A model generated the notes under the pieces. It did not search any database. It was given only the letters and a program-made list of their open reading frames with translations, and had not been told where the DNA came from. This document shows, in pieces, positions 18,464-27,104 of a stretch of 64,000 nt of DNA. Source of the DNA: Jiella sonneratiae (GTDB lineage: Bacteria; Pseudomonadota; Alphaproteobacteria; Rhizobiales; Rhizobiaceae); contig NZ_JAFMPY010000014.1 in the NCBI RefSeq assembly GCF_017353515.1, positions 101,670 through 165,669 of the forward strand, written 5' to 3'. The stretch's first letter is position 1, and every line of letters starts with the position of its first letter. The translations under genes were made by a program, and so were the position numbers.

Positions 18464-18487
18464 ATTGATTTTTGATCAAATATCAAT
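18464..18487. promoter_or_regulatory. 24-bp palindromic operator candidate in the divergent GntR/ABC promoter
   Basis: A 24-bp inverted repeat with 22 of 24 positions symmetric: arms ATTGAT and ATCAAT around the core TTTGATCAAA. It is the only AT-rich patch in this intergenic region. It lies about 70 bases from the GntR start and about 70 bases from the sugar receptor start. Position and symmetry make it the obvious site for the dimeric GntR protein. Binding is inferred. Confidence 0.65.
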
Positions 18488-18555
18488 GAGACTTCTCCCC
18501 GTTCGCTCCGGCGGCGGGAGGGCCGCGGGGCGACGACGGTTTCGGGAGGATCCAC

Positions 18556-19671
18556 ATGACGAGCTACGTGAAGCAGCTGGCGCTCGCCGCCGGGCTGACC
18601 TGTGCCTTCGTGGCCGCTGCGCCGGCTGCCGAAAAGCACAAGGTGTTTCTGTCGATGAGCTACATCGGCAACGACTGGCAGGCCGAGGCGGCCAACATGG
18701 TCAAGGCGCTCGCCGCTTCGAAGGACTATGCCGACAAGGTCGACCTGCAGGTGCAGGTGGCCGGGCCGAACGCCCAGCGCCAGATCCAGCAGATCAATGC
18801 CATGGTGCAGGCGGGCGCCGAGGCGATCGTCGTCTATCCGATCTCGCCGACGGCGCTGAACCAGGTCGTCAAGAACGCCTGCTCCAAGGGCGTGAAGATC
18901 GTCGCCTACGACGCCGAGATCACCGAGTCCTGCGCCTACAACGTGACGATCGACCAGGAGGAGGCCGGCCGCAAGACGGCGGAGTGGCTGGCCGACAAGC
19001 TCGGCGGCAAGGGCGACATCGTGCTGATCACCGGCGTGCCGGGCACCTCGGTCGACATTGCCCGGACCAAGGCCGCCAAGGAGGTCTTCGCCAAGCATCC
19101 GGACATCCACGTCGTCGGCGAGGCCGTCGGCATGTGGAGCCAGGCGGTCGCCCGCACCGAGCTCTCAAAGCTCCTGGCGACGCGCAAGTGGGACGACATC
19201 GACGGCCTGTGGATGCAGGTCGGCTGCTACACCGCCAACGCCATGCAGCTCGAAGCCGGCCGCTCCGAGGACAAGCTCGTTCCCTGCGCCGGCGAGGGCT
19301 CCAACGGCGGCCGCATCCAGGCACTGGCCAAGGGCACCGAGGTGGAGGGTGCGAGCAGCCCCTATGCGCCGCTCGGCGCGCCGCGCATCTCCTACGCCTC
19401 GCCGCCCTATTCCGGCGCCCTCGCCCTGAAGCTCGCCGTCGACATGCTCGAGGGCAAGGACGTGCCGCATCACACGACGCTGCCGCTGCCGCTGGTGACC
19501 AACGACACGATCAAGCTCTGCGAGACCGGCAGCTGGGAGGAGATGAAGAACGGCTGCAACACCTTCAAGCCGTCGATCGTCGCCAATCCCGGCTGGTTCG
19601 GCTCGATCTTCTCCGATCAGCTTCCGCAGCTCGGGCTGAACGCCGCTCTGGTCGGCCAGCCCGAGACCTGA
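18556..19671 (+). CDS. Sugar ABC transporter substrate-binding protein (RbsB-like, type I fold)
   Basis: A 371-residue secreted receptor. A signal peptide (about residues 1-25, cut after APAAE or APA) precedes a Peripla_BP_4 domain with the family segments QIQQINAMVQAGAEAIVVYPISPTALN and GKGDIVLITGVPG. Such receptors bind monosaccharides, polyols or autoinducer-2-like molecules. A GGGAGGA ribosome binding site precedes ATG 18556. It is the first gene of the operon with a two-cassette ATPase and a fused permease, opposite the GntR regulator. The downstream lactonases and dehydrogenases suggest that an aldose or its acid is the ligand. Confidence 0.88.
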   Translation: MTSYVKQLALAAGLTCAFVAAAPAAEKHKVFLSMSYIGNDWQAEAANMVKALAASKDYADKVDLQVQVAGPNAQRQIQQINAMVQAGAEAIVVYPISPTALNQVVKNACSKGVKIVAYDAEITESCAYNVTIDQEEAGRKTAEWLADKLGGKGDIVLITGVPGTSVDIARTKAAKEVFAKHPDIHVVGEAVGMWSQAVARTELSKLLATRKWDDIDGLWMQVGCYTANAMQLEAGRSEDKLVPCAGEGSNGGRIQALAKGTEVEGASSPYAPLGAPRISYASPPYSGALALKLAVDMLEGKDVPHHTTLPLPLVTNDTIKLCETGSWEEMKNGCNTFKPSIVANPGWFGSIFSDQLPQLGLNAALVGQPET

Positions 19672-19685
19672 GCCGCCGACGCCGG

Positions 19686-19706
19686 CCGGCGCCCCGAAGG
19701 CGCCGG
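19686..19706 (+). other. Stem-loop after the sugar receptor gene
   Basis: An 8-bp perfect stem CCGGCGCC/GGCGCCGG with a 5-base loop lies 15 bases after the receptor stop. No U-run follows. Hairpins at this position commonly protect the receptor mRNA and lower downstream expression, giving excess receptor over channel. That role is inferred. Confidence 0.5.
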
Positions 19707-19709
19707 TCG

Positions 19710-19809
19710 GAGCATGATCCCGAAAAGCTGCAACCGGCTTTCGGGAACGATCATGCGCCAACGAGAAGAGAGAGCGGGATGACGGGAAATGCTCGTCTCA
19801 TCCCGCTCC
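19710..19809. repeat. Palindromic intergenic repeat, family B copy 1 (RIME-like)
   Basis: A 100-bp element with two palindromes: GCATGATCCCGAAAAGC paired imperfectly with GCTTTCGGGAACGATCATGC, and a second made of GAGCGGGATGA and CTCATCCCGCTC. The GAGCATGATCCCGAAAA start is a familiar Rhizobiales intergenic motif. It lies inside the operon between receptor and ATPase genes. A second copy is at 46032-46130, and a partial reversed copy is fused to family A at 55572. Confidence 0.85.
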
Positions 19810-19849
19810 AAGGGCCCCGGGAAACGCGGTCCGGACGACGAGGGTGAGG

Positions 19850-21400
19850 ATGTCCAACGATCGGCCGCCGGCCATCGCCATCGAGGGCCTGTCGAAGACG
19901 TTCGGCGCGACGCGGGCGCTCGACGACGTCTCCTTCGCCGTGGCGCCCGGCACCGTCCACGCGCTCCTCGGCGAGAACGGCGCCGGCAAGTCGACGACCA
20001 TGAAGCTGTTGTCGGGACTGATCGAACCGGACGCCGGGACGATCCATGTCGACGGCCGGCCGGTGCGCCTGCGCAGTCCGCGCGACGCGCACCGGGCCGG
20101 CATCCAGACTGCCTTCCAGGAACTGACGCTGGTCCCGGACCTCACCGTCCTCGAAAACATGACGATGCCCTATACGCCCGTCTCGCTGTTCGGGACGCGT
20201 CGGATGCGTGCGGCGGGACGGGCCGTGCGGGCGCATTTCGACCGGCTCGGCCTGGCGATCGATCCGGAGGCGCTCGCCGCTTCGCTCGACCTTGCCGAGC
20301 GCCAGAAGATCGAGATTGCCCGGGCGCTGTTCCGCGAGCCGCGGATCCTCCTCCTCGACGAGCCGACCTCGGCGCTCGCCGGCGGCGACGTCGCCTGGCT
20401 CGGGCGGATCGTCGCCGATGCGCGGCGCCGGGGCGTCACCGTCCTCTTCATCTCGCACCGGATGCAGGAGGTGCGCGAGTTCTGCGACCGGCTGACGATC
20501 CTGCGCAACGGCCGCCACATCGTCACCTGCGAGGTCGCGGAGATCACCGACGAGGCGGTCGTGGAAAAGATCATCGGCCGGTCGATCAGCCAGACCTTCC
20601 CGCCGCGGCCGGCGGCGGCGCGCGCCGGAGCCGAACCGATCCTCGAACTGCGCAAGCTCTCGGCCGGCGCCAAGCTGCGCGACGTCGACCTCGACCTCAG
20701 GCCCGGCGAGATCCACGGCATCGCCGGGCTGCAGGGAATGGGACAGATCGCGCTATTCAGGGCCTGTTTCGGGGCGGAGCCGATCGCTTCCGGCGAATTG
20801 CGGGTCGACGGCCGCCCGGTGCATCTGGCCGCGCCGGCCGACGCGCTGCATCCGTCGCTGCGGATCGGGCTTCTGCCCGAGGAGCGCAAGACCGAGGGGC
20901 TGTTTCTGCGGCTCGACGGCAGCAACAACGCCACCCTGCCGACGATCGACCGCTTCACGCGCGCCGGCCTGATCGACCGCGATGCCGAGCGCGAGGCGAC
21001 GCTCGCCGCCTTTCGCGCCGTCGAGGTCGACGACCGGGCGATCTACATGCCGGCCGGATCGTTTTCCGGCGGCAACCAGCAGAAGATCGCCATCGCCAAG
21101 TGGATCCTCGCCGAAAGCCGCATCCTGCTGCTCTTCGACCCGACCCGCGGCATCGACGTCGGCACCAAGCACCAGCTCTACCAGCTCATGCGCGACTTCG
21201 CCGAAGCCGGCGGCGCGGTGCTCGTCCATTCCACCGAGGTGCCGGAACTCGTCCACCTCTCCGACCGCATCTCGGTGCTCTACGAGGGCGAGATCGTCGC
21301 AAGGCTCGAGGGCGAGGCGATCAGCGAGATCGCGGTGATGGCCGCGGCGCTCGGCGGCGCCGACAAGGCGGCGGCAGAACGACGGGAGCCGGTGCATTGA
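19850..21400 (+). CDS. Sugar ABC transporter ATP-binding protein with two cassettes (RbsA/MglA type)
   Basis: A 516-residue protein with two ABC cassettes. The first has Walker A GENGAGKST, signature-region SLDLAERQKIEIARAL and Walker B LLLDEPTSAL. The second has a degenerate Walker A (GIAGLQGMGQIALF) but an intact FSGGNQQKIAIAKWIL signature, as is usual for RbsA/MglA/XylG. It energises the fused permease that follows. ATG 19850 is preferred, with GAGGG upstream. Its stop overlaps or nearly touches the permease start. Confidence 0.92.
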   Translation: MSNDRPPAIAIEGLSKTFGATRALDDVSFAVAPGTVHALLGENGAGKSTTMKLLSGLIEPDAGTIHVDGRPVRLRSPRDAHRAGIQTAFQELTLVPDLTVLENMTMPYTPVSLFGTRRMRAAGRAVRAHFDRLGLAIDPEALAASLDLAERQKIEIARALFREPRILLLDEPTSALAGGDVAWLGRIVADARRRGVTVLFISHRMQEVREFCDRLTILRNGRHIVTCEVAEITDEAVVEKIIGRSISQTFPPRPAAARAGAEPILELRKLSAGAKLRDVDLDLRPGEIHGIAGLQGMGQIALFRACFGAEPIASGELRVDGRPVHLAAPADALHPSLRIGLLPEERKTEGLFLRLDGSNNATLPTIDRFTRAGLIDRDAEREATLAAFRAVEVDDRAIYMPAGSFSGGNQQKIAIAKWILAESRILLLFDPTRGIDVGTKHQLYQLMRDFAEAGGAVLVHSTEVPELVHLSDRISVLYEGEIVARLEGEAISEIAVMAAALGGADKAAAERREPVH

Positions 21401-21414
21401 GCGAGGCCGCGGTC

Positions 21415-23502
21415 ATGGCGAAGGCGGAGGCGATGCGGCGTCCCGGGTCCCCCTGGACCGGGGGCTTCCGGCACAAGGCGGCGCGCAGCCGCGCGACGCT
21501 GGTGGCGATCGCCGTCTTCGTCCTGTTGTTCCTCGTCACCGACTGGATCAGCCCCGGTCCGATGACCTATTTCGACGTCTCCTTCCTCGCCAGCGGCGGC
21601 ACGACGCTGGCGCTGGCGGCGATCGGCCAGACGCTGGTCATCCTTTCCGGCGGGTTCGATCTCTCGGCCGGGGCGGTGATCTCGCTGGTCAACGCCGTCC
21701 TCGCCGCCAATATGAGCATGACCGACATGGAAGCCTCGGTCGCCGAATGGACGGCGGTCGGCATCGGCGTCGGCATGCTGGTCGGGGCGTTCAACGGCTT
21801 CTTCGTCGCCTTCCTCAGGCTGCAGCCGATCGTCGTCACCCTGTCGACGATGTTCATCGTCGAAGGCGGCACGCTGCTGGTGCTGGAGCAGCCGGGCGGC
21901 TTCGTCGCGCCGACCCTCGGCTCGTTCTACATGGGCGATGCCGTGCCGAACCTTCTGCCGGCGCCGATCCTGCTCCTCGGCGTCGTCCTCCTCGCCTGGG
22001 CGTGGCTGAAGCGCACCCGCTACGGCCTGGCGCTCTACGCCGTCGGCAGCGACCCCGCCTCGGCCGCCGCCGTCGGCATTTCGGTGCCCTGGGTGCGCTT
22101 TGCCACCTACGTCCTCGCCGGCGGCCTCTACGGCCTCGCCGGGGTGTTCATCAGCGCGCAGACCGGCTCCGGCGACCCGCTGGTCGGCAACTCGCTGCTG
22201 CTCTCGGTCTTCGCCGCTGTGGTGATCGGCGGAACGCGCCTCGGCGGCGGCAAGGGCGGGCCTGTCGGCAGCGTCTTCGGCGCCTACACGCTGATGATCG
22301 TCGTCAACATCCTCCTCGCCCTCAACGTCTCGGCCTATTTCTCGAGCATCGCCGAAGGCGCCGTCCTGCTCCTCGCCGTCCTGTTCGCCTCGTTCTCGAA
22401 GACCTCCGTCCTCGCCGACCAGATCCGCCACGGCCTCGCGGCGGCGCGGGCGCGCAGTGCCGGGCTTCTGGTCGCGCAACGGCCGAAGGCGGATCGCCGG
22501 CTCGCCTTCGCGGCGCGCCGCGGCGCCGCGTCTGCCGGCGGCGTCGAGCTCCCCGGCCTCTTCAGGCGCAACGCCGAGACGATCCGCTATGCCGCCCCCG
22601 CCTATGTCGCGCTTTGCCTGGTGCTGATCGCGACGCAGTTCGTGCTCGGCAACGTCCTCGTCAATTTCGGCTACTGGAACGCGCTCTTCGTCCTCTCGAC
22701 CTTTCTGGCGATCCTGGCGCTCGGCCAGGGCGCGGTGATCCTCACCGGCGGCCTCGACCTGTCGCTGCCCTGGACCATCGCGCTGTCGGGGATCCTGCTC
22801 GCCGGCATGGTCCGGGGCTCCGATCCGGCGCTCCTCTACGCCCTGCCGATCGTCCTCGCCGTCGCGGCGGCGATCGGCCTCCTCAACGGCATCGGCGTCG
22901 TCATGCTGGGCCTCTCGCCGATCGTGGTGACGCTCGCCATGAACGGCATCCTGCAGGGCGCCGCGCTGCTCTATTCCAACGGCACGCCGTCGGGCTTCGC
23001 CTCGCCGGCGCTGCGCTGGTTCATGACCGGGCACGTCGCCGGGGTGACGCCGGTGATCCCGTTCCTCGCCGCCTTCGTGATCGGCGCGACGGTGCTTCTC
23101 GGCCGCACCAGCTTCGGCCGGCGGGTCTACGCCATCGGCAACAGCCTCGAGGCGGCGCGGCTGTCGGGCGTGCGCACCGGCCGGGTGATCATCGCGGTCT
23201 ACGTCCTGTCGGCGCTTTCGGCGGCGCTGGTCGGCATTCTCCTCACCGGCTTTTCCGGCCAGGCGAGCCTCGGCATGGGCGACGACTACCTGCTGCCCTC
23301 GATCGCCGTGGTGGTCGTCGGCGGCGCGCTGATCACCGGCGGCCGCGGCCATTATCTCGGCATGTTCGGCGGCGCGCTGCTGCTCACCGCGCTGCAGACC
23401 CTGCTCGCCGGCACCACCCTCCCCTATGCCTTCCGGGCCATCCTCTTCGGCTGCGTCGTGCTCGCCGCGGTCGTCGCCCTTCGTGAACGCAGGACCTCGT
23501 GA
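21415..23502 (+). CDS. Sugar ABC permease: two RbsC-like domains fused in one protein
   Basis: A 695-residue membrane protein made of two complete RbsC/MglC-type permease domains (residues about 25-335 and 385-690) joined by a basic linker rich in Arg and Ala. The repeat is visible from matching landmarks: GQTLVILSGGFDLSAGAVISL in the first half and GQGAVILTGGLDLSLPWTIAL in the second. Also matching are RTRYGLALYAVGSDPASAAAVGI and RTSFGRRVYAIGNSLEAARLSGV. Most systems use one such gene as a homodimer or two separate genes. ATG 21415 is preceded by GAGG; a TTG at 21397 overlapping the ATPase stop is an alternative. Confidence 0.9.
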   Translation: MAKAEAMRRPGSPWTGGFRHKAARSRATLVAIAVFVLLFLVTDWISPGPMTYFDVSFLASGGTTLALAAIGQTLVILSGGFDLSAGAVISLVNAVLAANMSMTDMEASVAEWTAVGIGVGMLVGAFNGFFVAFLRLQPIVVTLSTMFIVEGGTLLVLEQPGGFVAPTLGSFYMGDAVPNLLPAPILLLGVVLLAWAWLKRTRYGLALYAVGSDPASAAAVGISVPWVRFATYVLAGGLYGLAGVFISAQTGSGDPLVGNSLLLSVFAAVVIGGTRLGGGKGGPVGSVFGAYTLMIVVNILLALNVSAYFSSIAEGAVLLLAVLFASFSKTSVLADQIRHGLAAARARSAGLLVAQRPKADRRLAFAARRGAASAGGVELPGLFRRNAETIRYAAPAYVALCLVLIATQFVLGNVLVNFGYWNALFVLSTFLAILALGQGAVILTGGLDLSLPWTIALSGILLAGMVRGSDPALLYALPIVLAVAAAIGLLNGIGVVMLGLSPIVVTLAMNGILQGAALLYSNGTPSGFASPALRWFMTGHVAGVTPVIPFLAAFVIGATVLLGRTSFGRRVYAIGNSLEAARLSGVRTGRVIIAVYVLSALSAALVGILLTGFSGQASLGMGDDYLLPSIAVVVVGGALITGGRGHYLGMFGGALLLTALQTLLAGTTLPYAFRAILFGCVVLAAVVALRERRTS

Positions 23503-23503
23503 C

Positions 23504-24298
23504 ATGTCTGATACGACGCCCAACATCCTTTCCGGCCTCGCCGGCCAGCGCGTCGCGCTGACGGCGGGCGGCGCCGGGATCGGCTTCGCCATCGCCACCC
23601 TCCTCCACGCGCTGGGCTGCCGCCTGGCGATCTGCGACGTCGCCGAAGAGGCGCTGGAATCGGCCCGCCAAGCCCTGCCGGGCTCCATCGCGGTGAAGGC
23701 GGACGTCGCCGACGAGGGCTCGGTCGAAGGCTTCTTCGCGGCGGCGATCGACGGTCTCGGCGGGCTCGACGCGCTGATCAACAATGCCGGCATCGCCGGA
23801 CCCACCGGCGGCGTCGAGGAGATTTCCGTCGCCGACTGGCGCCGCTGCCTCGACATCGGCCTGACCGGCCAGTTCCTCTGCACCCGCCTCGCCGTACCGC
23901 ATCTGAAAGCGGCCGGCGGCGGCGCCATCGTCAACATGTCCTCCTCGGCTGGGCGCCACGGCTATGCCTACCGCACGCCCTACGCCTCGGCGAAGTTCGG
24001 GGTGATCGGCTTCACCCAGAGCCTCGCCAAGGAACTCGGCCCCTCGAACATCCGGGTCAACGCGATCCTGCCCGGCATCGTCTCCGGCCCGCGCATGGAG
24101 GGCGTCATCCGCGACCGTGCAGCGCAGCTGGGCGTCTCCTACGGCGAGATGGAGACGCGCTATCTGGAGAAGGTCTCGCTGCGCCGGATGGTGACGCCGC
24201 AGGACGTCGCGGCGATGGTGGCGTTTCTCCTGTCCGATGCCGGCCGCAACCTCTCCGGCCAGTCGCTCGGCGTCGACGGCAACGTGGAGACGCTGTGA
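23504..24298 (+). CDS. Short-chain dehydrogenase/reductase
   Basis: A 264-residue classical SDR oxidoreductase. It has the nucleotide site TAGGAGIG (20-27), NNAG (93-96), catalytic Ser in MSSSAG (146-148), and Y160 and K164 in YASAK. The D44-containing segment AICDVAEEAL suggests NAD(H) preference. It starts one base after the permease stop and overlaps the next gene by one base, so it belongs to the sugar operon. A sugar 1-dehydrogenase giving a lactone for the SMP-30 proteins is a reasonable inference; polyol dehydrogenase is an alternative. Confidence 0.88.
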   Translation: MSDTTPNILSGLAGQRVALTAGGAGIGFAIATLLHALGCRLAICDVAEEALESARQALPGSIAVKADVADEGSVEGFFAAAIDGLGGLDALINNAGIAGPTGGVEEISVADWRRCLDIGLTGQFLCTRLAVPHLKAAGGGAIVNMSSSAGRHGYAYRTPYASAKFGVIGFTQSLAKELGPSNIRVNAILPGIVSGPRMEGVIRDRAAQLGVSYGEMETRYLEKVSLRRMVTPQDVAAMVAFLLSDAGRNLSGQSLGVDGNVETL

Positions 24299-25257
24299 TG
24301 ACCCCCTCCGAGACGACCGTCGCGATCGTCGGCTCCGGCCTCATCGGCCGGGCCTGGGCGATCACCTTCGCCCGCGCCGGCTGCCGCGTGAAGCTCTCCG
24401 ATCCGGACCCTGCCGTTCCCGAAAAGGCCGTCGGCTTCGTCGCCTCGGTGGTCGACGACCTTGCGGCGAACGGCCTTTTGCGCGGCTCGACGCCGGCCGA
24501 GACGCTGTCGCGCATCGGCTGCCATGCAGCGCTCGAGGATGCGCTGGACGGTGCGCATTGGGTGCAGGAATGCGGGCCCGAGGCGATCGCGGTGAAGCGC
24601 GAGACCTTCGCGCGGCTCGACGCCGCCGCCGGCCCGGAAACAATCCTCGCAAGCTCCAGCTCGGCGCTGCTCCCGTCGGCGATCTCCGAGGGGCTGCCCG
24701 GCCGTTCGCGCTGCCTCGTCGCCCATCCGATCAACCCGCCCTACCTCGTGCCGGCGGTCGAGCTCGTGCCGGCGCCCTGGACCGCGCCCTGGGTGATCGA
24801 GAAGGCCGAGACGCTGATGCACGCCGTCGGCCAGGCACCGCTGATCATGGCCCGCGAGATCGACGGTTTCATCATGAACCGCCTCCAGGGCGCACTCCTG
24901 GAGGAGGCCTTCCGGCTGGTTGCCGGCGGCTACGCCTCGCCGGAAGACGTCGATCGCGGGATCGCCGACGGCCTCGCCCTGCGCTGGTCGTTCATGGGGC
25001 CGTTCGAGACGATCGACCTCAACGCGCCGGGCGGCGTCGCCGACTACGTCGCCCGCTATCAGGGTCTTTATCGCGGCCTGTTCGAGGGCATGAAGGAGCG
25101 GGTCGACTGGGCCGGCCCGGTGCTTAAGACCGTGCTCGCCTCGCGCCGCGAGAAGCTTTCCGAGGAACGGCTGGCCGAACGCCAACTCTGGCGGGACAAG
25201 CGCCTGATGGCGCTCTCCGCCCACAAGCAACGCGCCGACGACGACATCGGCCGCTGA
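24298..25257 (+). CDS. 3-hydroxyacyl-CoA dehydrogenase-like enzyme (L-gulonate 3-dehydrogenase / carnitine dehydrogenase type)
   Basis: A 319-residue NAD-dependent dehydrogenase. The Rossmann site is VAIVGSGLIGRAWAITFARAG (about residues 8-28). The catalytic Ser/His/Asn region shows ASSSSALLPSAI, VAHPINPPYLVP and GFIMNRLQGALLEEA. Single-domain relatives of this size that do not act on CoA esters include L-gulonate 3-dehydrogenase (lambda-crystallin) and L-carnitine dehydrogenase, both of which form beta-keto acids. The next gene encodes a beta-keto acid cleavage enzyme, so the product is probably passed on directly. ATG 24298 overlaps the SDR stop. The exact hydroxy-acid substrate is unknown. 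Confidence 0.82.
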   Translation: MTPSETTVAIVGSGLIGRAWAITFARAGCRVKLSDPDPAVPEKAVGFVASVVDDLAANGLLRGSTPAETLSRIGCHAALEDALDGAHWVQECGPEAIAVKRETFARLDAAAGPETILASSSSALLPSAISEGLPGRSRCLVAHPINPPYLVPAVELVPAPWTAPWVIEKAETLMHAVGQAPLIMAREIDGFIMNRLQGALLEEAFRLVAGGYASPEDVDRGIADGLALRWSFMGPFETIDLNAPGGVADYVARYQGLYRGLFEGMKERVDWAGPVLKTVLASRREKLSEERLAERQLWRDKRLMALSAHKQRADDDIGR

Positions 25258-25272
25258 AACGGGACAGATTCC

Positions 25273-26205
25273 ATGAGCACTGAGGGCAAAGTCATCATCA
25301 CCTGCGCGGTGACCGGCGCGATCCACACGCCGACCATGTCGCCGCATCTGCCGATCACCCCGGACGAGATCACCGAAGCCGCGATCGGCGCCGCCGAGGC
25401 GGGGGCCGCCATCCTGCATCTGCATGCGCGCGACCCCGAAACCGGCAAGCCGGACCAGACGCCCGAAGCCTTCGCCCGCTTCCTGCCGCGCATCAAGCAG
25501 GGCACGAATGCCGCGATCAACATCACCACCGGCGGCAGCCCCTACATGAAGGTCGAGGAGCGGGTCCGCCCGGCCGCAGAGTTCAAGCCCGAGGTCGCCT
25601 CGCTCAACATGGGCTCGATCAATTTCGGCCTCTACCACCTCGTCCAGAAATACGAGAGCTTCAAGTTCGACTGGGAAAGGCCGCATCTCGAAGCCACGAA
25701 GGACCTCGTCTTCCGCAACTCCTTCAAGGACATCGAGTACATCCTTCAGACCTGCTACGACAACGGCACGCGCTTCGAGTTCGAGTGCTACGACATCGCC
25801 CATCTCTACAATCTGGCGCATTTCGCCGATCGCGGTCTCGTCAAGGCGCCGTTCTTCGTCCAGTCGGTCTTCGGCCTTCTCGGCGGCATCGGCACCCATC
25901 CCGAGGACGTCCAGCACATGAAGCGCACGGCCGACCGGCTGTTCGGCTCGGACTTCCGCTGGTCGGTGCTCGGCGCCGGCGCGAGCCAGCTGAGGATCGC
26001 CGCCCAGGCCGCGGCGCTCGGCGGCAACGTTCGCGTCGGGCTCGAAGACAGCCTGTGGGCCGGCAAGGGCAGGCTCGCCACCTCCAACGCCGAACAGGTG
26101 ACGATGGTGCGCAAGATCATCGAGGGCCTCGGCCTCGCCGTCGCCACCCCCGACGAGGCGCGGCAGATCCTGTCCTTGAAGGGCGGCGACCAGGTCGGCT
26201 TCTGA
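25273..26205 (+). CDS. Beta-keto acid cleavage enzyme (BKACE, DUF849 / Kce family)
   Basis: A 310-residue TIM-barrel protein of the BKACE family. The zinc site HLHARD is at residues 49-54 (H49, H51), and the family segments NITTGGSP, NMGSINFG and VRVGLEDSLW are clear. Family members react a beta-keto acid with acetyl-CoA in a retro-Claisen type cleavage, giving acetoacetate and a new CoA ester. Known substrates are 3-keto-5-aminohexanoate and dehydrocarnitine, and many members are unassigned. Lying between a 3-hydroxy-acid dehydrogenase and two lactonases, this one may act on a sugar-derived keto acid. Confidence 0.88.
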   Translation: MSTEGKVIITCAVTGAIHTPTMSPHLPITPDEITEAAIGAAEAGAAILHLHARDPETGKPDQTPEAFARFLPRIKQGTNAAINITTGGSPYMKVEERVRPAAEFKPEVASLNMGSINFGLYHLVQKYESFKFDWERPHLEATKDLVFRNSFKDIEYILQTCYDNGTRFEFECYDIAHLYNLAHFADRGLVKAPFFVQSVFGLLGGIGTHPEDVQHMKRTADRLFGSDFRWSVLGAGASQLRIAAQAAALGGNVRVGLEDSLWAGKGRLATSNAEQVTMVRKIIEGLGLAVATPDEARQILSLKGGDQVGF

Positions 26206-26221
26206 CGCGGAGACACGGCCG

Positions 26222-27094
26222 ATGCTGCGGATCGAACTTCTCACCGACCAGCGCGACAGTCTCGGCGAGGGCCCGCTCTGGGACGTCGCCGAACAGCGGC
26301 TCTACTGGATCGATTCCTATGCGCCGGCGGTCTATTCCTGCGACGCCTCGGGCGGCGAGCGCCGGAGCTGGCGGGTGCCGGAGCCGATCGGCTCGCTGGC
26401 GCTGCGGGAGAAGGGCGGCGCGATCGTCGCCCTGCGCTCCGGCTTCTTTACCCTCGACTTCGACACCGGCGCCGTCGCGCGGCTTGCGGAAACCCAGCCC
26501 GGCGCGCTCCGGCCGCGCCTCAACGACGGCAAGGTCGACCGGCAGGGCCGCTTCCTCGCCGGCTCGATGGACTTCGAGGAGCGCGACCCGGTCGGCGCCC
26601 TGTTCCGGCTCGATCCCGACATGTCGGTCCACCGGCTCGACGACGGCATCGTCTGTTCCAACGGGCCCTGCTTCAGCCCAGACGGGCGGATCCTCTATTT
26701 TGCCGACACCGGCCGGCGGGTGATCTACGCCTACGACTACGACACCGCGACGGGCGACGTGCTGTCGCGGCGGGTCTTCGCGAGCTTCGAGACGATGCGC
26801 GGCCTGCCGGACGGCGCGACGGTCGACGCGGAGGGTTTCGTCTGGAGCGTCGAGGTCTATGCGGGGCGCCTCGTGCGCTTCGACCCTAACGGCGTCGTCG
26901 AGCGCATCGTCAACCTGCCGGTGGAATCGGCGACCAGCCTGACCTTCGGCGGCCCCGATCTCGACATCGCCTACGTCACCTCCATGGCCCGGCCCTTCCA
27001 GGGCAACTACCACCGCCACCGCGAGGCCGGCGGGCTCTTCGCGGTTCACGGCCTCGGCGTGCGCGGGCTGCCGGAACCCCGCTTTCTCGGATAG
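26222..27094 (+). CDS. SMP-30/gluconolactonase-family protein, copy 1
   Basis: A 290-residue six-bladed beta-propeller lactonase or regucalcin-like protein. Metal-ligand landmarks of the family are E in LGEGPLWD (residues about 14-21), N in RLNDGKVD, N in CSNGPCFSPDG and D in LPDGATVD. The family hydrolyses aldonolactones to the open acid with a bound divalent metal. The gene follows BKACE by 16 bases and is followed after 10 bases by a close paralogue. No signal peptide is seen, so it should act in the cytoplasm. Confidence 0.88.
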   Translation: MLRIELLTDQRDSLGEGPLWDVAEQRLYWIDSYAPAVYSCDASGGERRSWRVPEPIGSLALREKGGAIVALRSGFFTLDFDTGAVARLAETQPGALRPRLNDGKVDRQGRFLAGSMDFEERDPVGALFRLDPDMSVHRLDDGIVCSNGPCFSPDGRILYFADTGRRVIYAYDYDTATGDVLSRRVFASFETMRGLPDGATVDAEGFVWSVEVYAGRLVRFDPNGVVERIVNLPVESATSLTFGGPDLDIAYVTSMARPFQGNYHRHREAGGLFAVHGLGVRGLPEPRFLG

Positions 27095-27104
27095 GAGTGT
27101 TGTG

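Noticed and set aside
24298..26205. L-carnitine degradation as the certain function of the dehydrogenase and BKACE pair
   Set aside because: It remains possible, but the operon also has a monosaccharide-type importer and two lactonases and no carnitine-type importer or thioesterase, so I did not assign it.
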